Part shown: positions 1 through 9,500 of the stretch, in pieces | Layout: each line of letters begins with the position of its first letter | How positions within the stretch are numbered: the first letter of the stretch is position 1 | Assembly: GCA_028822155.1 (NCBI GenBank) | Contig: JAPKEJ010000005.1 | Span: 21,596 to 85,595 of the forward strand | DNA: 64,000 nt | Reading direction: 5' to 3' | DNA from: Porticoccaceae bacterium | Lineage (GTDB): Bacteria; Pseudomonadota; Gammaproteobacteria; Pseudomonadales; Porticoccaceae | The notes under the pieces: generated by a model | What the model was told of the DNA's origin: nothing | The model's input: only the letters and a program-made list of their open reading frames with translations | Database searches by the model: none | Position numbers and translations under genes: made by a program

Positions 1-891
1 TTGAGCGACCCACGCGTGGTAGAAGTCCCACGATTACTTTGGTGGCTAATCCTCAACTTAGTTATTTTGCGCATTCGTCCGCGGCGTTCGGCCAAGCTCT
101 ACCGCAGTGTCTGGACTGATAAAGGGTCTCCATTACTGGTTAACACCCAAGCCCAAGTTGATGGGGTCCGGAAAATTTTGGCCGAAAAGCACGGCAAGGA
201 AATACCTGTTGTTTTGGGTATGCGTTATGGCAACCCATCAATTGAGTCTGCGATAAACGAGCTCAGTGTACAAAATGTGCGCAACATTACGGTCCTGCCG
301 CTTTACCCCCAATATTCTGGGGCCACGACAGGCTCCACCTTTGATGCCATTGCTGACGTTTTCAAACGCACGCGCTGGGTACCCGAGCTACATTTTATAG
401 GCGGTTATCACCAGTCAGATGCATTTATTACTGCCCTATGCTCGAGTATTAGCCGGCATATCGACACCCACGGTCAACCGGATAAACTGATATTTTCATA
501 TCATGGGACCCCTGAAAGGTATCTCAAAAAAGGTGATCCATACCATTGCCTATGCCACCAAACTACCCGTATGGTTGCTGAGAAAATGAACTTGGTCGAT
601 GATTACATTATGACCACGTTCCAATCGCGCTTCGGCCGCGAACCTTGGTTGCAGCCCTACACTGATAAAACATTAAAGTCACTGCCAGATCAAGGTGTCA
701 ACCACGTGGCTGTCATATGCCCCGGCTTTTCTTCTGATTGCCTAGAAACTATTGAGGAGATCAATATTGAAGCGCGTGAAATTTTCTCGAATGCAGGAGG
801 AAAGGAGTTTCATTATATTCCCTGCCTTAATGATGATTTAGAACATGTGGAAGCCCTGGCCCAGATCGTTGATAAATATCTCAGCATTTAG
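1..891 (+). CDS. hemH: Ferrochelatase, 5'-truncated by window edge
   Basis: Inserts Fe2+ into protoporphyrin IX, the last step of haem synthesis. The reading frame is open at base 1: the first residues (LSDPRVVEVPRLLWW) correspond to roughly residue 30 onward of E. coli HemH (LSDRRVVDTSRLLWW), so about 30 N-terminal residues lie outside the window and the TTG at position 1 is not the start. The family signature SYHGTPERYLKKGDPY, with the metal-binding histidine near residue 168 here, and the acidic segment CPGFSSDCLETIEEI are both present. The C-terminus is complete. It is the last gene before a 185-bp gap preceding proA. Confidence 0.95.
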   Translation: MSDPRVVEVPRLLWWLILNLVILRIRPRRSAKLYRSVWTDKGSPLLVNTQAQVDGVRKILAEKHGKEIPVVLGMRYGNPSIESAINELSVQNVRNITVLPLYPQYSGATTGSTFDAIADVFKRTRWVPELHFIGGYHQSDAFITALCSSISRHIDTHGQPDKLIFSYHGTPERYLKKGDPYHCLCHQTTRMVAEKMNLVDDYIMTTFQSRFGREPWLQPYTDKTLKSLPDQGVNHVAVICPGFSSDCLETIEEINIEAREIFSNAGGKEFHYIPCLNDDLEHVEALAQIVDKYLSI

Positions 892-994
892 ATTGCGACC
901 CTGTACGTAGGGGTCCAAAATCCTTTTTCTATTGTCATTAATACACTGAAAGCTGGCTGCCACGGAAAATCAGGAATTATATTTACGCTAGACG

Positions 995-1000
995 TATAAT
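995..1000 (+). promoter_or_regulatory. proA: Candidate -10 element for proA
   Basis: A perfect TATAAT lies 77 bases before the preferred proA start and overlaps the ATG used by the ORF track at 999. No convincing -35 hexamer is seen at 16-18 bp spacing. If real, it places the transcription start downstream of the track ATG, which supports the shorter ProA. Confidence 0.35.
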
Positions 1001-1076
1001 GTTAAAAACAAAGACACCTAATTTTCCTAATGAAGCACTGTGTAGAAAATTGAAAAATATTAATATCAAAACCTAT

Positions 1077-2315
1077 ATGGAAACCGTCGGATTAGCCGCT
1101 CTGGAGTCGTCAAGAGCCATAGCCCGCGCCAGTACGGAGACCAAAAATAAAGCTCTAGCGTCTATAGCAGCGCGCCTTAGTGATGAGCGACAAAACCTGT
1201 TGTCGGCTAATCATACCGACATGGAAAATGGTCTTGCCAGCGGCCTAGATTCCTCTTTATTAGACCGCCTTGAACTTAACGACGAGCGTATTGACGCTAT
1301 GATCGAAGGTTTACATCAAGTTGCGGCGCTTCCCGATCCTGTTGGCGAAATGACTGACCTAGGAATGCGGCCTAGCGGGATTAGGCTGGGAAAAATGCGC
1401 ACGCCTATCGGTGTGATTGGCATCATTTATGAATCACGACCCAATGTCACTATCGATGCTTCGAGCCTATGCCTAAAATCTGGGAATGCCACCATCTTGC
1501 GCGGCGGAAGTGAGGCTATTCAATCTAATCAAGCTATTGCCAGCTGCATTAAAAAAGGCCTAGATGATGCTGGGTTACCACAATCGGTAGTCCAGGTTAT
1601 CAATACCCCTGATCGCGAAGCAGTAGCAGAGTTAATTACCATGACCGATTATGTTGATGTGATTATTCCTCGGGGTGGTAAAGGGCTTATTAAGAGATTA
1701 ATCACTGACGCCCAAGTACCTATGATTAAACATTTAGATGGCAACTGTCATGTGTTCATTGACGATCACGCCGACTTAAAAAAGGCTATGGATATTGCCA
1801 TTAATGCCAAAACACATCGCTATGGCGTATGCAATGCTATGGAATCGCTGGTTATTGCAAAGTCTGTCGCTGAGAAAATATTACCTGAGCTCGCAGCGCT
1901 ATATACCGAAAAACAAGTAGAATTACGAGGCTGTGAAAAAGCACGAGCTATTGTAACCACTATAAATGAGGCTAGCGAAGAGGACTGGGGCGAAGAATTT
2001 TTGGCACCAATTTTGGCGATTAAAATCGTAGATGGAATCAATGAGGCCATAGATCATATTAATCACTACAGCTCTAAGCATACCGAATCTATAGTTACTG
2101 AAGACGATGAGAATAGTCGCAGGTTTTTGACTGAAATTGATTCAAGCTCCGTGATGATTAACGCCTCGACACGATTTGCTGACGGCTTCGAATATGGTTT
2201 AGGCGCTGAAATCGGTATATCTACAGATAAAATTCATACTCGAGGGCCTGTTGGTCTAGAAGGTCTTACCTGTCAGAAATGGGTGGTGTTTGGCGATGGA
2301 CAAATCCGGCAATAG
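1077..2315 (+). CDS. proA: Gamma-glutamyl phosphate reductase
   Basis: Reduces L-glutamyl-5-phosphate to glutamate semialdehyde with NADPH in proline synthesis. The product is an aldehyde-dehydrogenase-fold protein with [27 protein letters not shown], the loop IPRGGKGL, the catalytic-cysteine segment [12 protein letters not shown] and the C-terminal [21 protein letters not shown] chose ATG 1077 (412 aa) over the track ATG 999: family members are about 415 aa and begin at the METVG...A segment, the 26 extra residues look non-homologous, and a TATAAT overlaps the upstream ATG. No strong Shine-Dalgarno is seen at either site. The stop lies one base before the preferred nadD ATG. Confidence 0.95.
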   Translation: METVGLAALESSRAIARASTETKNKALASIAARLSDERQNLLSANHTDMENGLASGLDSSLLDRLELNDERIDAMIEGLHQVAALPDPVGEMTDLGMRPSGIRLGKMRTPIGVIGIIYESRPNVTIDASSLCLKSGNATILRGGSEAIQSNQAIASCIKKGLDDAGLPQSVVQVINTPDREAVAELITMTDYVDVIIPRGGKGLIKRLITDAQVPMIKHLDGNCHVFIDDHADLKKAMDIAINAKTHRYGVCNAMESLVIAKSVAEKILPELAALYTEKQVELRGCEKARAIVTTINEASEEDWGEEFLAPILAIKIVDGINEAIDHINHYSSKHTESIVTEDDENSRRFLTEIDSSSVMINASTRFADGFEYGLGAEIGISTDKIHTRGPVGLEGLTCQKWVVFGDGQIRQ

Positions 2316-2316
2316 T

Positions 2317-2952
2317 ATGGCAGTAGCTATATTTGGCGGGACCTTTGACCCTATTCATAATGGTCACTTAACTATTGCTAGCGAACTGGCACAGTTACTC
2401 GATGTTGGTGAAGTAAGAATGATACCATGCGCCTATCCACCTCATCGTGGTGAGCCAAATGTGTTAACTGAACATCGACTCGCAATGTTGTCAGCAGCCG
2501 TAAATGATAATAACTCGCCACTGATCATTGACGATATTGAATTACGCCGATCAGCACCCAGTTATAGTATCGATACTGTTAAACTACTGCGTAAGGAAAT
2601 TGGCGCCGATATTCCTTTATTTATGTGTATTGGCATGGATGCACTAAGTAAAATAGATAGCTGGCATCAATGGGATCAGATTTTAGATTTTTGCCACATT
2701 GCCGTTTCGTCACGACCCGGTTATAAACTGCCAGAAGTGGGTTCTCTATGTGAATGGATTACTCGTCATCGCAGCGACGATTTGAGTGAAATAAAAAAGA
2801 AACCAAGTGGACATGTCTATTTGTGCGACCTGTCCATGTTAGATATTTCATCGACTAACATTAGAGAAAAGATAGGCAAGGGGGATAATACAGCCCTTAT
2901 GATGCCTGACTCTGTAATTAGCTATATCCAAAAAAACTGTTTATATGAGTAG
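2317..2952 (+). CDS. nadD: Nicotinate-nucleotide adenylyltransferase
   Basis: Transfers AMP from ATP to nicotinate mononucleotide in NAD synthesis. The nucleotidylyltransferase motifs are intact: GGTFDPIHNGHL at the N-terminus (HxGH) and ISSTNIREKI near the C-terminus (SSTxxR). The track starts at TTG 2290 inside proA; ATG 2317 gives 211 aa and begins just before the beta-strand of the FDPIHxGH motif, as is typical. It abuts proA and is followed by rsfS 9 bases later, indicating one transcript. Confidence 0.95.
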   Translation: MAVAIFGGTFDPIHNGHLTIASELAQLLDVGEVRMIPCAYPPHRGEPNVLTEHRLAMLSAAVNDNNSPLIIDDIELRRSAPSYSIDTVKLLRKEIGADIPLFMCIGMDALSKIDSWHQWDQILDFCHIAVSSRPGYKLPEVGSLCEWITRHRSDDLSEIKKKPSGHVYLCDLSMLDISSTNIREKIGKGDNTALMMPDSVISYIQKNCLYE

Positions 2953-2961
2953 CCCTGTACT

Positions 2962-3351
2962 ATGAAAAAAGATCTCCACGAAATAATTATTACTGCTCTT
3001 GAAGACATTAAAGCTCAAGATATTGTAAGCATTGACGTCAAAGAGTTAACTGGCATCATGGACACCATGGTAGTCGCGAGCGGCAACTCTAGTCGCCAAG
3101 TAAAATCTCTAGCAAACAATGTTGTGGTCGATGCCAAAAAGGCTGGCTTCACTGTAATTGGGATGGAGGGTGACGACGTTTCAGAATGGATATTGGTCGA
3201 TTTCGGCGATGTCATTGTGCATGTCATGTTGCCCACCACTCGGGCGTTTTATGATTTAGAGAAATTATGGTCTTTACGGCCAGATGATCGTCCTCTAAAT
3301 GCAGATGCCGAGGCGATAATGCTTGGCTCGCCGCCCTTAGGTCAAGGTTAA
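2962..3351 (+). CDS. rsfS: Ribosomal silencing factor RsfS
   Basis: RsfS/Iojap protein binds uL14 on the 50S subunit and blocks subunit joining in poor nutrient conditions. The family core is clear: MDTMVVASGNSSRQVKSLANNV, then GDDVSEWILVDFGDVIVHVM. At 129 aa it is longer than E. coli RsfS (105 aa) because of a C-terminal tail (RPLNADAEAIMLGSPPLGQG) that is common in Pseudomonas-type proteins. It sits between nadD and rlmH, the conserved order. Confidence 0.93.
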   Translation: MKKDLHEIIITALEDIKAQDIVSIDVKELTGIMDTMVVASGNSSRQVKSLANNVVVDAKKAGFTVIGMEGDDVSEWILVDFGDVIVHVMLPTTRAFYDLEKLWSLRPDDRPLNADAEAIMLGSPPLGQG

Positions 3352-3352
3352 T

Positions 3353-3823
3353 TTGAAACTCCGCATCCTTGCTGTCGGCACGCGAATGCCTGCGTGGGTA
3401 GAGTCAGGATGTATTCAATATAGTAAGCGTATGCCTCCTGAGCTGCGTGTCCAAACCGTTGAAATAGCGCTTGGGCCTAGAGGCAAAAGCCAGTCATCGG
3501 GCAAGGCAACTGAAATTGAAGGCCAATCAATTTTAAAAGCCCTAGTAGATAAGGATTTTGTCGTCGCTCTTGATGTGTTGGGTAAAACTATGAGCACCGA
3601 AACATTAGCTAGTAACTTAGCCAACTGGCAAATGAATGGTCGAGATGTTAACTTACTGATTGGTGGCCCGGATGGTCTCTCGCCTGATTGCTTAGCCAGG
3701 GCTAATATGCGCTGGTCTCTATCGGATTTAACCCTTCCCCACCCTCTAGTGCGCATTGTACTAATGGAACAGCTTTATAGGGCATGGACGATTAATGCTA
3801 ATCACCCATACCATCGTAATTAG
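3353..3823 (+). CDS. rlmH: 23S rRNA pseudouridine-1915 N3-methyltransferase
   Basis: SPOUT methyltransferase that methylates pseudouridine 1915 in helix 69 of 23S rRNA. The 156-aa length matches the family (155 aa in E. coli). The C-terminal trefoil-knot motifs are LLIGGPDGLS and WSLSDLTLPHPLVRIVLMEQLYRAW, ending in the canonical NHPYHR. The start is TTG at 3353: it directly gives the conserved MKLRILAVGTRMPAWV and has AAGG a few bases upstream. It begins one base after the rsfS stop. Confidence 0.95.
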   Translation: MKLRILAVGTRMPAWVESGCIQYSKRMPPELRVQTVEIALGPRGKSQSSGKATEIEGQSILKALVDKDFVVALDVLGKTMSTETLASNLANWQMNGRDVNLLIGGPDGLSPDCLARANMRWSLSDLTLPHPLVRIVLMEQLYRAWTINANHPYHRN

Positions 3824-3841
3824 GTGTTTGGATAAACAATC

Positions 3842-5764
3842 ATGATGCATAAGGAAGCTTTCTCAGACCCTGCTCGCGAAAGAAGAATATTTGCTAGGCG
3901 GCTTATATTTTCCACGTTTTCTATGATACTAATGGGACTGGTCATCATTAGTAGATACTTTGATTTGCAGGTCAATCAGTTTCAAGATTATGCAACAGAC
4001 TCTGACAATAACCGCGTTCACGTGCGCCCTGCACCGCCCACTCGAGGTATTATCTATGATCGTAATGGGGAGATTATTGCTGACAATAGACCCACCTCCA
4101 ATCTCGCCATTATTCGAGAGCGCGCAGGAGATCTAGATCAGTTGATTCAAAAAATCGGCTTATTAATCACCCTTTCCGATAACGATATTAAGCGCTTTTA
4201 CACTCGTTTAAAAAGACAAAAGCCCTTTGAGCCTACCCCACTAAAGTTTAATCTAACTGAAAAAGAACAGGCCATTTTAGCGGTAAATCAACATATCTTG
4301 GGCGGTACTAAAATAAGCGCCAGATTGACTCGATTTTACCCCAAGCATGACCTTTTCACTCATGTGGTCGGCTATGTTGGCCGGATTAATGAGCGTGAAA
4401 GCGACACAATTAATACTATTAATTACAGCGGCACCGACTCTATTGGGAAAACTGGTATAGAAAAATTTTACGAGAACTCTCTACTTGGTGATGTGGGCAG
4501 CGACCAAGTAGAAACCAATGCCAGGGGTCGAGTGATGCGGATTCTTGATCAAGTCAGTCCTGCCGCAGGTAGTGATCTCCAGCTACATCTTGATAGCCAA
4601 TTACAACAGGTAGCCTATGAGGCATTTTCGGGAAAACGTGGATCGCTTGTGGCAATAGAAATCGACACAGGTGGTGTTCTCGCGATGGTTAGTGCACCAA
4701 GCTATGATGCTAATCCGTTCGTCTCGGGGATCAGCCAAAAAGATTATGATGCTCTTATCAACTCTCCAGATAAACCGATGTTTAACCGTTCCATTAGGGG
4801 TCAATACCCCCCAGGTTCAACTATTAAACCTTTATTTGGATTGATCGGCCTTCAAAGTCGCAGTATTACTACTACGACTAAGATAGAAGATCCTGGCTAT
4901 TTTCTTATGGAGGGCATTGAGCGTCCTTGGCGTGACCATAATTCAGAACGTGGCGGCCATGGTAAGGGTGTCGATTTAGCAAAGGCAATCATCGAATCCT
5001 GTGACGTGTTCTTTTATACAATGGGCGTAAAGATCGGCATCGACACGTTGGCCGCCAACAGCCAATCATTTGGCTTGGGCCAAAAAACTAATATCGATTT
5101 ACCAGGAGAACGTGCCGGTATAATGCCCTCCAGAATATGGAAGAAACGGGCTCGTGGCGCATCATGGTTTGATGGCGACACTATTAACGTGAGTATTGGC
5201 CAAGGGTTTATGCTTACCACACCATTGCAACTTGCTGTTATGACGGCTCGTATCGCCTCACGTGGCGACCTGATTCAACCGCAAATAGTTAAATCCATCG
5301 ATGGTGTTGCAAACCCTAGGATTCAAATTGCCGAAAACCCTAATATTAGTGCGGAATATTGGGACTACATCCACGATTCAATGCGTGATGTTGTGCACTC
5401 GACTAGAGGGACTGCAAGACGCATTAGTAAGAATTTAACCTACACCATGGCCGCTAAAACTGGCACAGCCCAAGTCATCAGCATTAAAGCTACTGACGAG
5501 TATGATCGATCAAAAATTAGTGAGCGACAGTGGGATCATGCGTTGTTCGTCGCTTTCGCTCCGGCTAAAGATCCAAAGATAGCCATCGCCTTAATTGTTG
5601 AAAATGGCGAGCATGGTAGTTCTGCAGCTGCTCCTATCGCAAGAACCGTGATGGACGCCTATATCAAATCTACAACCATGGGAAATGACAGTCAGGACCT
5701 AGCAGCAACCAACGCCTCTTACTTAAAATCTTCGCGAGGTGCTAACACTTATGCAGAACAGTGA
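3842..5764 (+). CDS. mrdA: Penicillin-binding protein 2 (elongation D,D-transpeptidase)
   Basis: Class B PBP of the Rod/elongasome complex that cross-links lateral wall peptidoglycan with RodA. Visible order: short cytoplasmic N-terminus, one membrane anchor (LIFSTFSMILMGLVIISRY, about residues 21-40), dimerisation domain with RGIIYDRNGEIIADN, then the transpeptidase domain with SxxK (STIK, after QYPPG), SxD-type second motif (ESCDVFFYT) and KTG (AAKTGTAQV). Length 640 aa is near the E. coli 633. The last bases overlap the rodA start. Two consecutive ATGs (3842, 3845) are possible starts. Confidence 0.96.
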   Translation: MMHKEAFSDPARERRIFARRLIFSTFSMILMGLVIISRYFDLQVNQFQDYATDSDNNRVHVRPAPPTRGIIYDRNGEIIADNRPTSNLAIIRERAGDLDQLIQKIGLLITLSDNDIKRFYTRLKRQKPFEPTPLKFNLTEKEQAILAVNQHILGGTKISARLTRFYPKHDLFTHVVGYVGRINERESDTINTINYSGTDSIGKTGIEKFYENSLLGDVGSDQVETNARGRVMRILDQVSPAAGSDLQLHLDSQLQQVAYEAFSGKRGSLVAIEIDTGGVLAMVSAPSYDANPFVSGISQKDYDALINSPDKPMFNRSIRGQYPPGSTIKPLFGLIGLQSRSITTTTKIEDPGYFLMEGIERPWRDHNSERGGHGKGVDLAKAIIESCDVFFYTMGVKIGIDTLAANSQSFGLGQKTNIDLPGERAGIMPSRIWKKRARGASWFDGDTINVSIGQGFMLTTPLQLAVMTARIASRGDLIQPQIVKSIDGVANPRIQIAENPNISAEYWDYIHDSMRDVVHSTRGTARRISKNLTYTMAAKTGTAQVISIKATDEYDRSKISERQWDHALFVAFAPAKDPKIAIALIVENGEHGSSAAAPIARTVMDAYIKSTTMGNDSQDLAATNASYLKSSRGANTYAEQ

Positions 5765-6890
5765 TTTTGTCAGAAGAATGCAAAGCCCCGGTGGTGATCG
5801 AAAAAAGAGTGGGTCGATGCACATCGATTTCCCATTATTAGTATTACTGTGTGCGTTGTGTGTATTTGGATTAATGGTGCTATACAGTGCCGGCGGTCAA
5901 GACCTGTTCTACATAAAGCGTCAGGCAACTTTTATGGTTGTTGGTTTTTTCGTTATGTTTGCGGTGGCCCAATTTGAGGTTCGCTATTGGGAAAAGTGGG
6001 CGTTTGTATTTTATGGCCTAGGTCTATTCTTGCTCGTTGCCGTATTGCTCTTTGGCGTTGGCGCAAAGGGCGCGCAGCGATGGCTAGATATTGGTTTTAC
6101 CCGATTACAGCCCGCAGAATTCATGAAGGTAGGAGTGCCTTTAATGTTAGCGGCCTATCTTAGTAAACGCTTCATTCCCCCAACCTTAAAACATATTAGC
6201 TGGGGGATGGTTATGATATTACTTCCAGCCGCACTAATTATGAGGCAACCTGACTTAGGAACCGCGCTGTTAGTCTTCGTGTCCGGATTTCTTACTCTAT
6301 TTTTAGCAGGCTTAGGAGTGCGCTATTTAGTATTTACCTTTTTAACCAGCATTGCTGCTATTCCCATTATGTGGAATTTCGTCCTTCGCGATTATCAAAA
6401 GCAAAGAATACTGACACTGCTAACTCCTGAACAAGACAAACTGGGTAGCGGGTGGAATATCGTTCAATCTAAAACGGCTATAGGCTCGGGTGGTCTAAAT
6501 GGTAAGGGCTGGACAGAAGGTACTCAATCACAATTAAACTTTCTCCCAGAGAGCCACACTGACTTTATCATAGCGGTCCTAGCGGAGGAATTTGGCTTAA
6601 TTGGTATCCTTACTCTCCTTGCGCTATATGCGTTACTCATTGCTAGATGTTCATTTATAGCACTTAATGCTCAGTCGCAATTTGGTCGATTACTCGCCGG
6701 CAGCTTAGGCCTACTATTTTTTATCTATGTTTTCGTGAATATGGGCATGGTATCGGGTATATTGCCTGTAGTAGGCGCCCCACTGCCAATGATCAGCTAC
6801 GGTGGCACCGCTCTTTTAACGCTGTTTATTGGTTTTGGCTTGCTCATGGCTATCAGTACCGAGCCTAACCGCATGAGGAAAAATTTTTGA
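5751..6890 (+). CDS. rodA: Peptidoglycan glycosyltransferase RodA
   Basis: SEDS-family polytopic membrane glycosyltransferase that polymerises lipid II and partners PBP2 in cell elongation. Family segments are RQPDLGTALLVF, the large periplasmic loop with GSGWNIVQSKTAIGSGGLNGKGW, LNFLPESHTDFIIAVLAEEFG, and the terminal PLPMISYGGTALL. About ten hydrophobic helices are visible. I prefer ATG 5751 (379 aa) over the track GTG 5739, since GAGGTG lies 9 bases before it. It overlaps the mrdA end by 14 bases and ends 4 bases inside mltB, suggesting translational coupling. Confidence 0.95.
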   Translation: MQNSDFVRRMQSPGGDRKKSGSMHIDFPLLVLLCALCVFGLMVLYSAGGQDLFYIKRQATFMVVGFFVMFAVAQFEVRYWEKWAFVFYGLGLFLLVAVLLFGVGAKGAQRWLDIGFTRLQPAEFMKVGVPLMLAAYLSKRFIPPTLKHISWGMVMILLPAALIMRQPDLGTALLVFVSGFLTLFLAGLGVRYLVFTFLTSIAAIPIMWNFVLRDYQKQRILTLLTPEQDKLGSGWNIVQSKTAIGSGGLNGKGWTEGTQSQLNFLPESHTDFIIAVLAEEFGLIGILTLLALYALLIARCSFIALNAQSQFGRLLAGSLGLLFFIYVFVNMGMVSGILPVVGAPLPMISYGGTALLTLFIGFGLLMAISTEPNRMRKNF

Positions 6891-7909
6891 AAAAAAGTCT
6901 TAAATTGTTGATTCTAGGTATGCTTTTGTCTGCACCTGCAACGGTCTTAGCCGACTATTCAAATCACCCTGAAGCCTCTGAATTTATAACGACCATGGTT
7001 GATGAACACCAATTCGAACAATCCCAAGTTGAGGAATGGCTGGGAAGCGCTGTGCACCAAAAAAGTATTGTAAAAGCGATGAGTAGACCCGCCGAAAAAG
7101 CAAAACCATGGCATGAATACCGTAAGATTTTTGTTACCGACAAAAGAGTTTCTAGAGGTGTTCAATTTTGGCAAGAAAATAACAAAACTCTAGAGCGGGC
7201 CGAAAAAGAATTTGGCGTTGATCCAGCTATTATCGTTAGTATTATCGGAGTTGAGACCAACTACGGGCGTAATGTAGGAAGCTATAGAGTCATTGACGCA
7301 CTAACAACCTTGGCTTTTGACTACTACACATATACTGAGAAACGAGAATCTAGGAAGATTTTCTTTACCACTCAGCTTGAACATTTATTACTGCTCGCTC
7401 GCGAGCAAGGAAAAGATCCCTTAGCACTCAAAGGGTCTTACGCTGGAGCAATGGGCTGGGGACAGTTCATGCCTAATAGCTATCGCAACTATGCGGTGGA
7501 TTACGACGGGGATGAGTTCGCTGACATCTGGACTAACCCCACCGATGCTATAGGGAGTGTGGCTAATTACTTTAACAAGCATGGTTGGAAATCAGGATTA
7601 CCCGTTGCCACGCGGGCGCATATTGAAGACGCCCCCGATTCAGCTAAGTTTAACAAAATGAAGCGTCCCAAAACGACGATTGCCGAATTTATTGCACAGG
7701 GCTATACACCCACTGACCGGCTGGCTAATGATCTCACTGCATTTCCGTTACGTTTTGAAGCAAAATATGGTCAAGAATATTGGCTGGGCCTGCACAATTT
7801 TTATGTTATTGGCCGCTACAATCCTAGGGCAAAGTATGCCATGGCCGTTCATCAATTGAGCCAGCAAATTAGAACCAGCCGCTGTGAATCAAAAAACGAC
7901 TGTTCATAA
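6887..7909 (+). CDS. mltB: Lytic murein transglycosylase B family
   Basis: Cleaves the MurNAc-GlcNAc bond forming 1,6-anhydro-MurNAc. It has an N-terminal signal sequence (KKSLKLLILGMLLSAPATVLADY) without a lipobox cysteine, so it is probably a soluble periplasmic enzyme rather than an outer-membrane lipoprotein like E. coli MltB. The catalytic glutamate lies in IIGVETNYGRNVGSYRV, followed by the SLT_2 segment GSYAGAMGWGQFMPNSYRNYAVDYDGD. The TTG start (6887) has GAGGA upstream and overlaps the rodA stop by 4 bases. In relatives rlpA commonly follows; it is not present here. Confidence 0.92.
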   Translation: MKKSLKLLILGMLLSAPATVLADYSNHPEASEFITTMVDEHQFEQSQVEEWLGSAVHQKSIVKAMSRPAEKAKPWHEYRKIFVTDKRVSRGVQFWQENNKTLERAEKEFGVDPAIIVSIIGVETNYGRNVGSYRVIDALTTLAFDYYTYTEKRESRKIFFTTQLEHLLLLAREQGKDPLALKGSYAGAMGWGQFMPNSYRNYAVDYDGDEFADIWTNPTDAIGSVANYFNKHGWKSGLPVATRAHIEDAPDSAKFNKMKRPKTTIAEFIAQGYTPTDRLANDLTAFPLRFEAKYGQEYWLGLHNFYVIGRYNPRAKYAMAVHQLSQQIRTSRCESKNDCS

Positions 7910-8042
7910 CTTTTTTGTCCTCAGCGGTTATCTTAGAAAATTTTTGCATTAACCGCTACAAATAACCTTTTCAGGTGCCCATCACTGACCGTGGAGTGCT
8001 AAACTTACCGCTTACTTTTATTGACAACATGGTGTTCTAGCT

Positions 8043-9218
8043 ATGGCTAAGAAATGGCTCTTATCTGCTCTATTAATCGCAATCGTGATCTCTCTGGTTT
8101 CTCCCGCTTACAGCCAAATACTGAGGCCAGCTGAACCAGAAATTGCCGCTAAAGCATGGATATTAATTGACGCGACTACCGGCAAGGTATTGCTAGAAAG
8201 AAATGCAGACGAACAATTACCCCCAGCCAGTCTCGCCAAAATGATGACCACCTATATTGTATCTAACGAGATCGCTGCACAACGGCTTAACGAAGAAACT
8301 GAGGTCCTCATTAGCGACAATGCTTGGATTCTAGGTGGCGCTAAAACTGATGGCTCAACTATGTTCCTCAGTCCACGCACCAAAGTATCGGTGCTTGATC
8401 TCATGCACGGCGTTATCATCCAGTCTGGCAACGATGCTGCTATCGCCTTAGCCGAACATGTTGCCGGCAGCGAATATGCCTTTGCCGATATGATGAATCA
8501 GCAAGCAGAGATATTAGGAATGCGTAATACCGAGTATTTAAACGCGACTGGACTCCCGGCAGAGGGAATGGTTACTTCAGCACGTGATTTAGGGATAATT
8601 GCAAGCGCTATTATTCGCGATCATCCAGAGTACTATAAGATTTATGCTAAAAAATACTTCGAACATAACAATATCAATCAACCAAACCGTAACCGCCTAT
8701 TGTGGCGTGATAATAGCGTTGACGGTTTAAAGACTGGCCACACTCGTGAAGCTGGTTATTGCTTGGTTTCGTCCGCCAAACGTCGAGGAATGCGCCTTAT
8801 TGCAGTGGTTATGGGCGCCAACAACGACGAATCTAGAGCGCGAGAATCACAAAAATTGTTGTCATATGGATTCCGCTACTATGATACAAAAGTAGTCTAC
8901 TCAGCCGGTGACATACTAAAAACGGGCGCCAAGGTCTGGTACGGAGAAGAAGAATTTTTAAATCTGACCATTGCTGAAGATGTGACTCTAACCGTTCCTC
9001 GGGGTTCTGAAAAAAATCTAAAAGCCAATATTTTAGTCAGCGGCTTGATCAAAGCTCCAATATCAGCAGGCCAAGAACTCGGGCAACTGCAAGTTAGCTT
9101 GGATGGAGAAGCCCTAGTTGACATCCCATTGGTCGCAGAAAAAAGCATTCCAAAGTCAGGTATCTTTTCGCAACTGTTTGACTGGATAATTCTTTTATTC
9201 ACTCAATTGCTGTCGTGA
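8043..9218 (+). CDS. dacA: D-alanyl-D-alanine carboxypeptidase (PBP5/6 type)
   Basis: Removes the terminal D-Ala of peptidoglycan stem peptides in the periplasm. It carries a signal peptide (LLSALLIAIVISLVSPAYSQ), the S11-family triad SLAKM (SxxK), SGNDAA (SxN) and GLKTGHT (KTG), then the PBP5_C beta domain. A C-terminal segment, FSQLFDWIILLFTQLL, resembles the amphipathic membrane anchor of PBP5. Length 391 aa is close to the family norm of about 400. It sits immediately upstream of ybeD and lipB as in E. coli and Pseudomonas. Confidence 0.95.
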   Translation: MAKKWLLSALLIAIVISLVSPAYSQILRPAEPEIAAKAWILIDATTGKVLLERNADEQLPPASLAKMMTTYIVSNEIAAQRLNEETEVLISDNAWILGGAKTDGSTMFLSPRTKVSVLDLMHGVIIQSGNDAAIALAEHVAGSEYAFADMMNQQAEILGMRNTEYLNATGLPAEGMVTSARDLGIIASAIIRDHPEYYKIYAKKYFEHNNINQPNRNRLLWRDNSVDGLKTGHTREAGYCLVSSAKRRGMRLIAVVMGANNDESRARESQKLLSYGFRYYDTKVVYSAGDILKTGAKVWYGEEEFLNLTIAEDVTLTVPRGSEKNLKANILVSGLIKAPISAGQELGQLQVSLDGEALVDIPLVAEKSIPKSGIFSQLFDWIILLFTQLLS

Positions 9219-9222
9219 GAGC

Positions 9223-9498
9223 ATGTCCATGACTAAACAAGAACCGCCAAAGATCGAGTTCCCTTGTGACTACCCAATTAAAGTTTTAGGGCAAGCGCAT
9301 ACTAGCTTTAACGAACACGTGCTTACTGTAATGGACAGTCATGCTCCGGGGTTTGACCGTCAGAAGATTACTATTAGAGATAGTAGTAAAGGTAGCTGGC
9401 AAGCGATGACCGTTGTTATAACGGCCACTGGGAAACCTCAGTTAGAAAGTATATTTGCGGCATTGAAAAAAAGCCCGCGAGTTAAGATGGTGTTATAA
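9223..9498 (+). CDS. ybeD: DUF493 / YbeD family protein
   Basis: Small ferredoxin-fold (ACT-like) protein of the UPF0250 family with no firmly assigned biochemical role. It is consistently encoded between dacA and lipB. Recognisable segments are IEFPCDYPIKVLGQ, RDSSKGSWQAMTVVITA and the C-terminal SPRVKMVL. Length 91 aa fits (87 in E. coli). A second in-frame ATG two codons on (9229) is an equally possible start. Four bases separate it from dacA and two from lipB. Confidence 0.9.
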   Translation: MSMTKQEPPKIEFPCDYPIKVLGQAHTSFNEHVLTVMDSHAPGFDRQKITIRDSSKGSWQAMTVVITATGKPQLESIFAALKKSPRVKMVL

Positions 9499-9500
9499 AA

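Noticed and set aside
7923-7957. Inverted repeat AGCGGTTA ... TAACCGCT after mltB
   Set aside because: Stem of 8 bp with a 19-base loop and no T-tract; not a convincing terminator.
8021-8026. TTGACA, consensus -35, before dacA
   Set aside because: Only 17 bases from the dacA ATG, so the -10 would lie inside the gene; no TATAAT-like box at the right distance.
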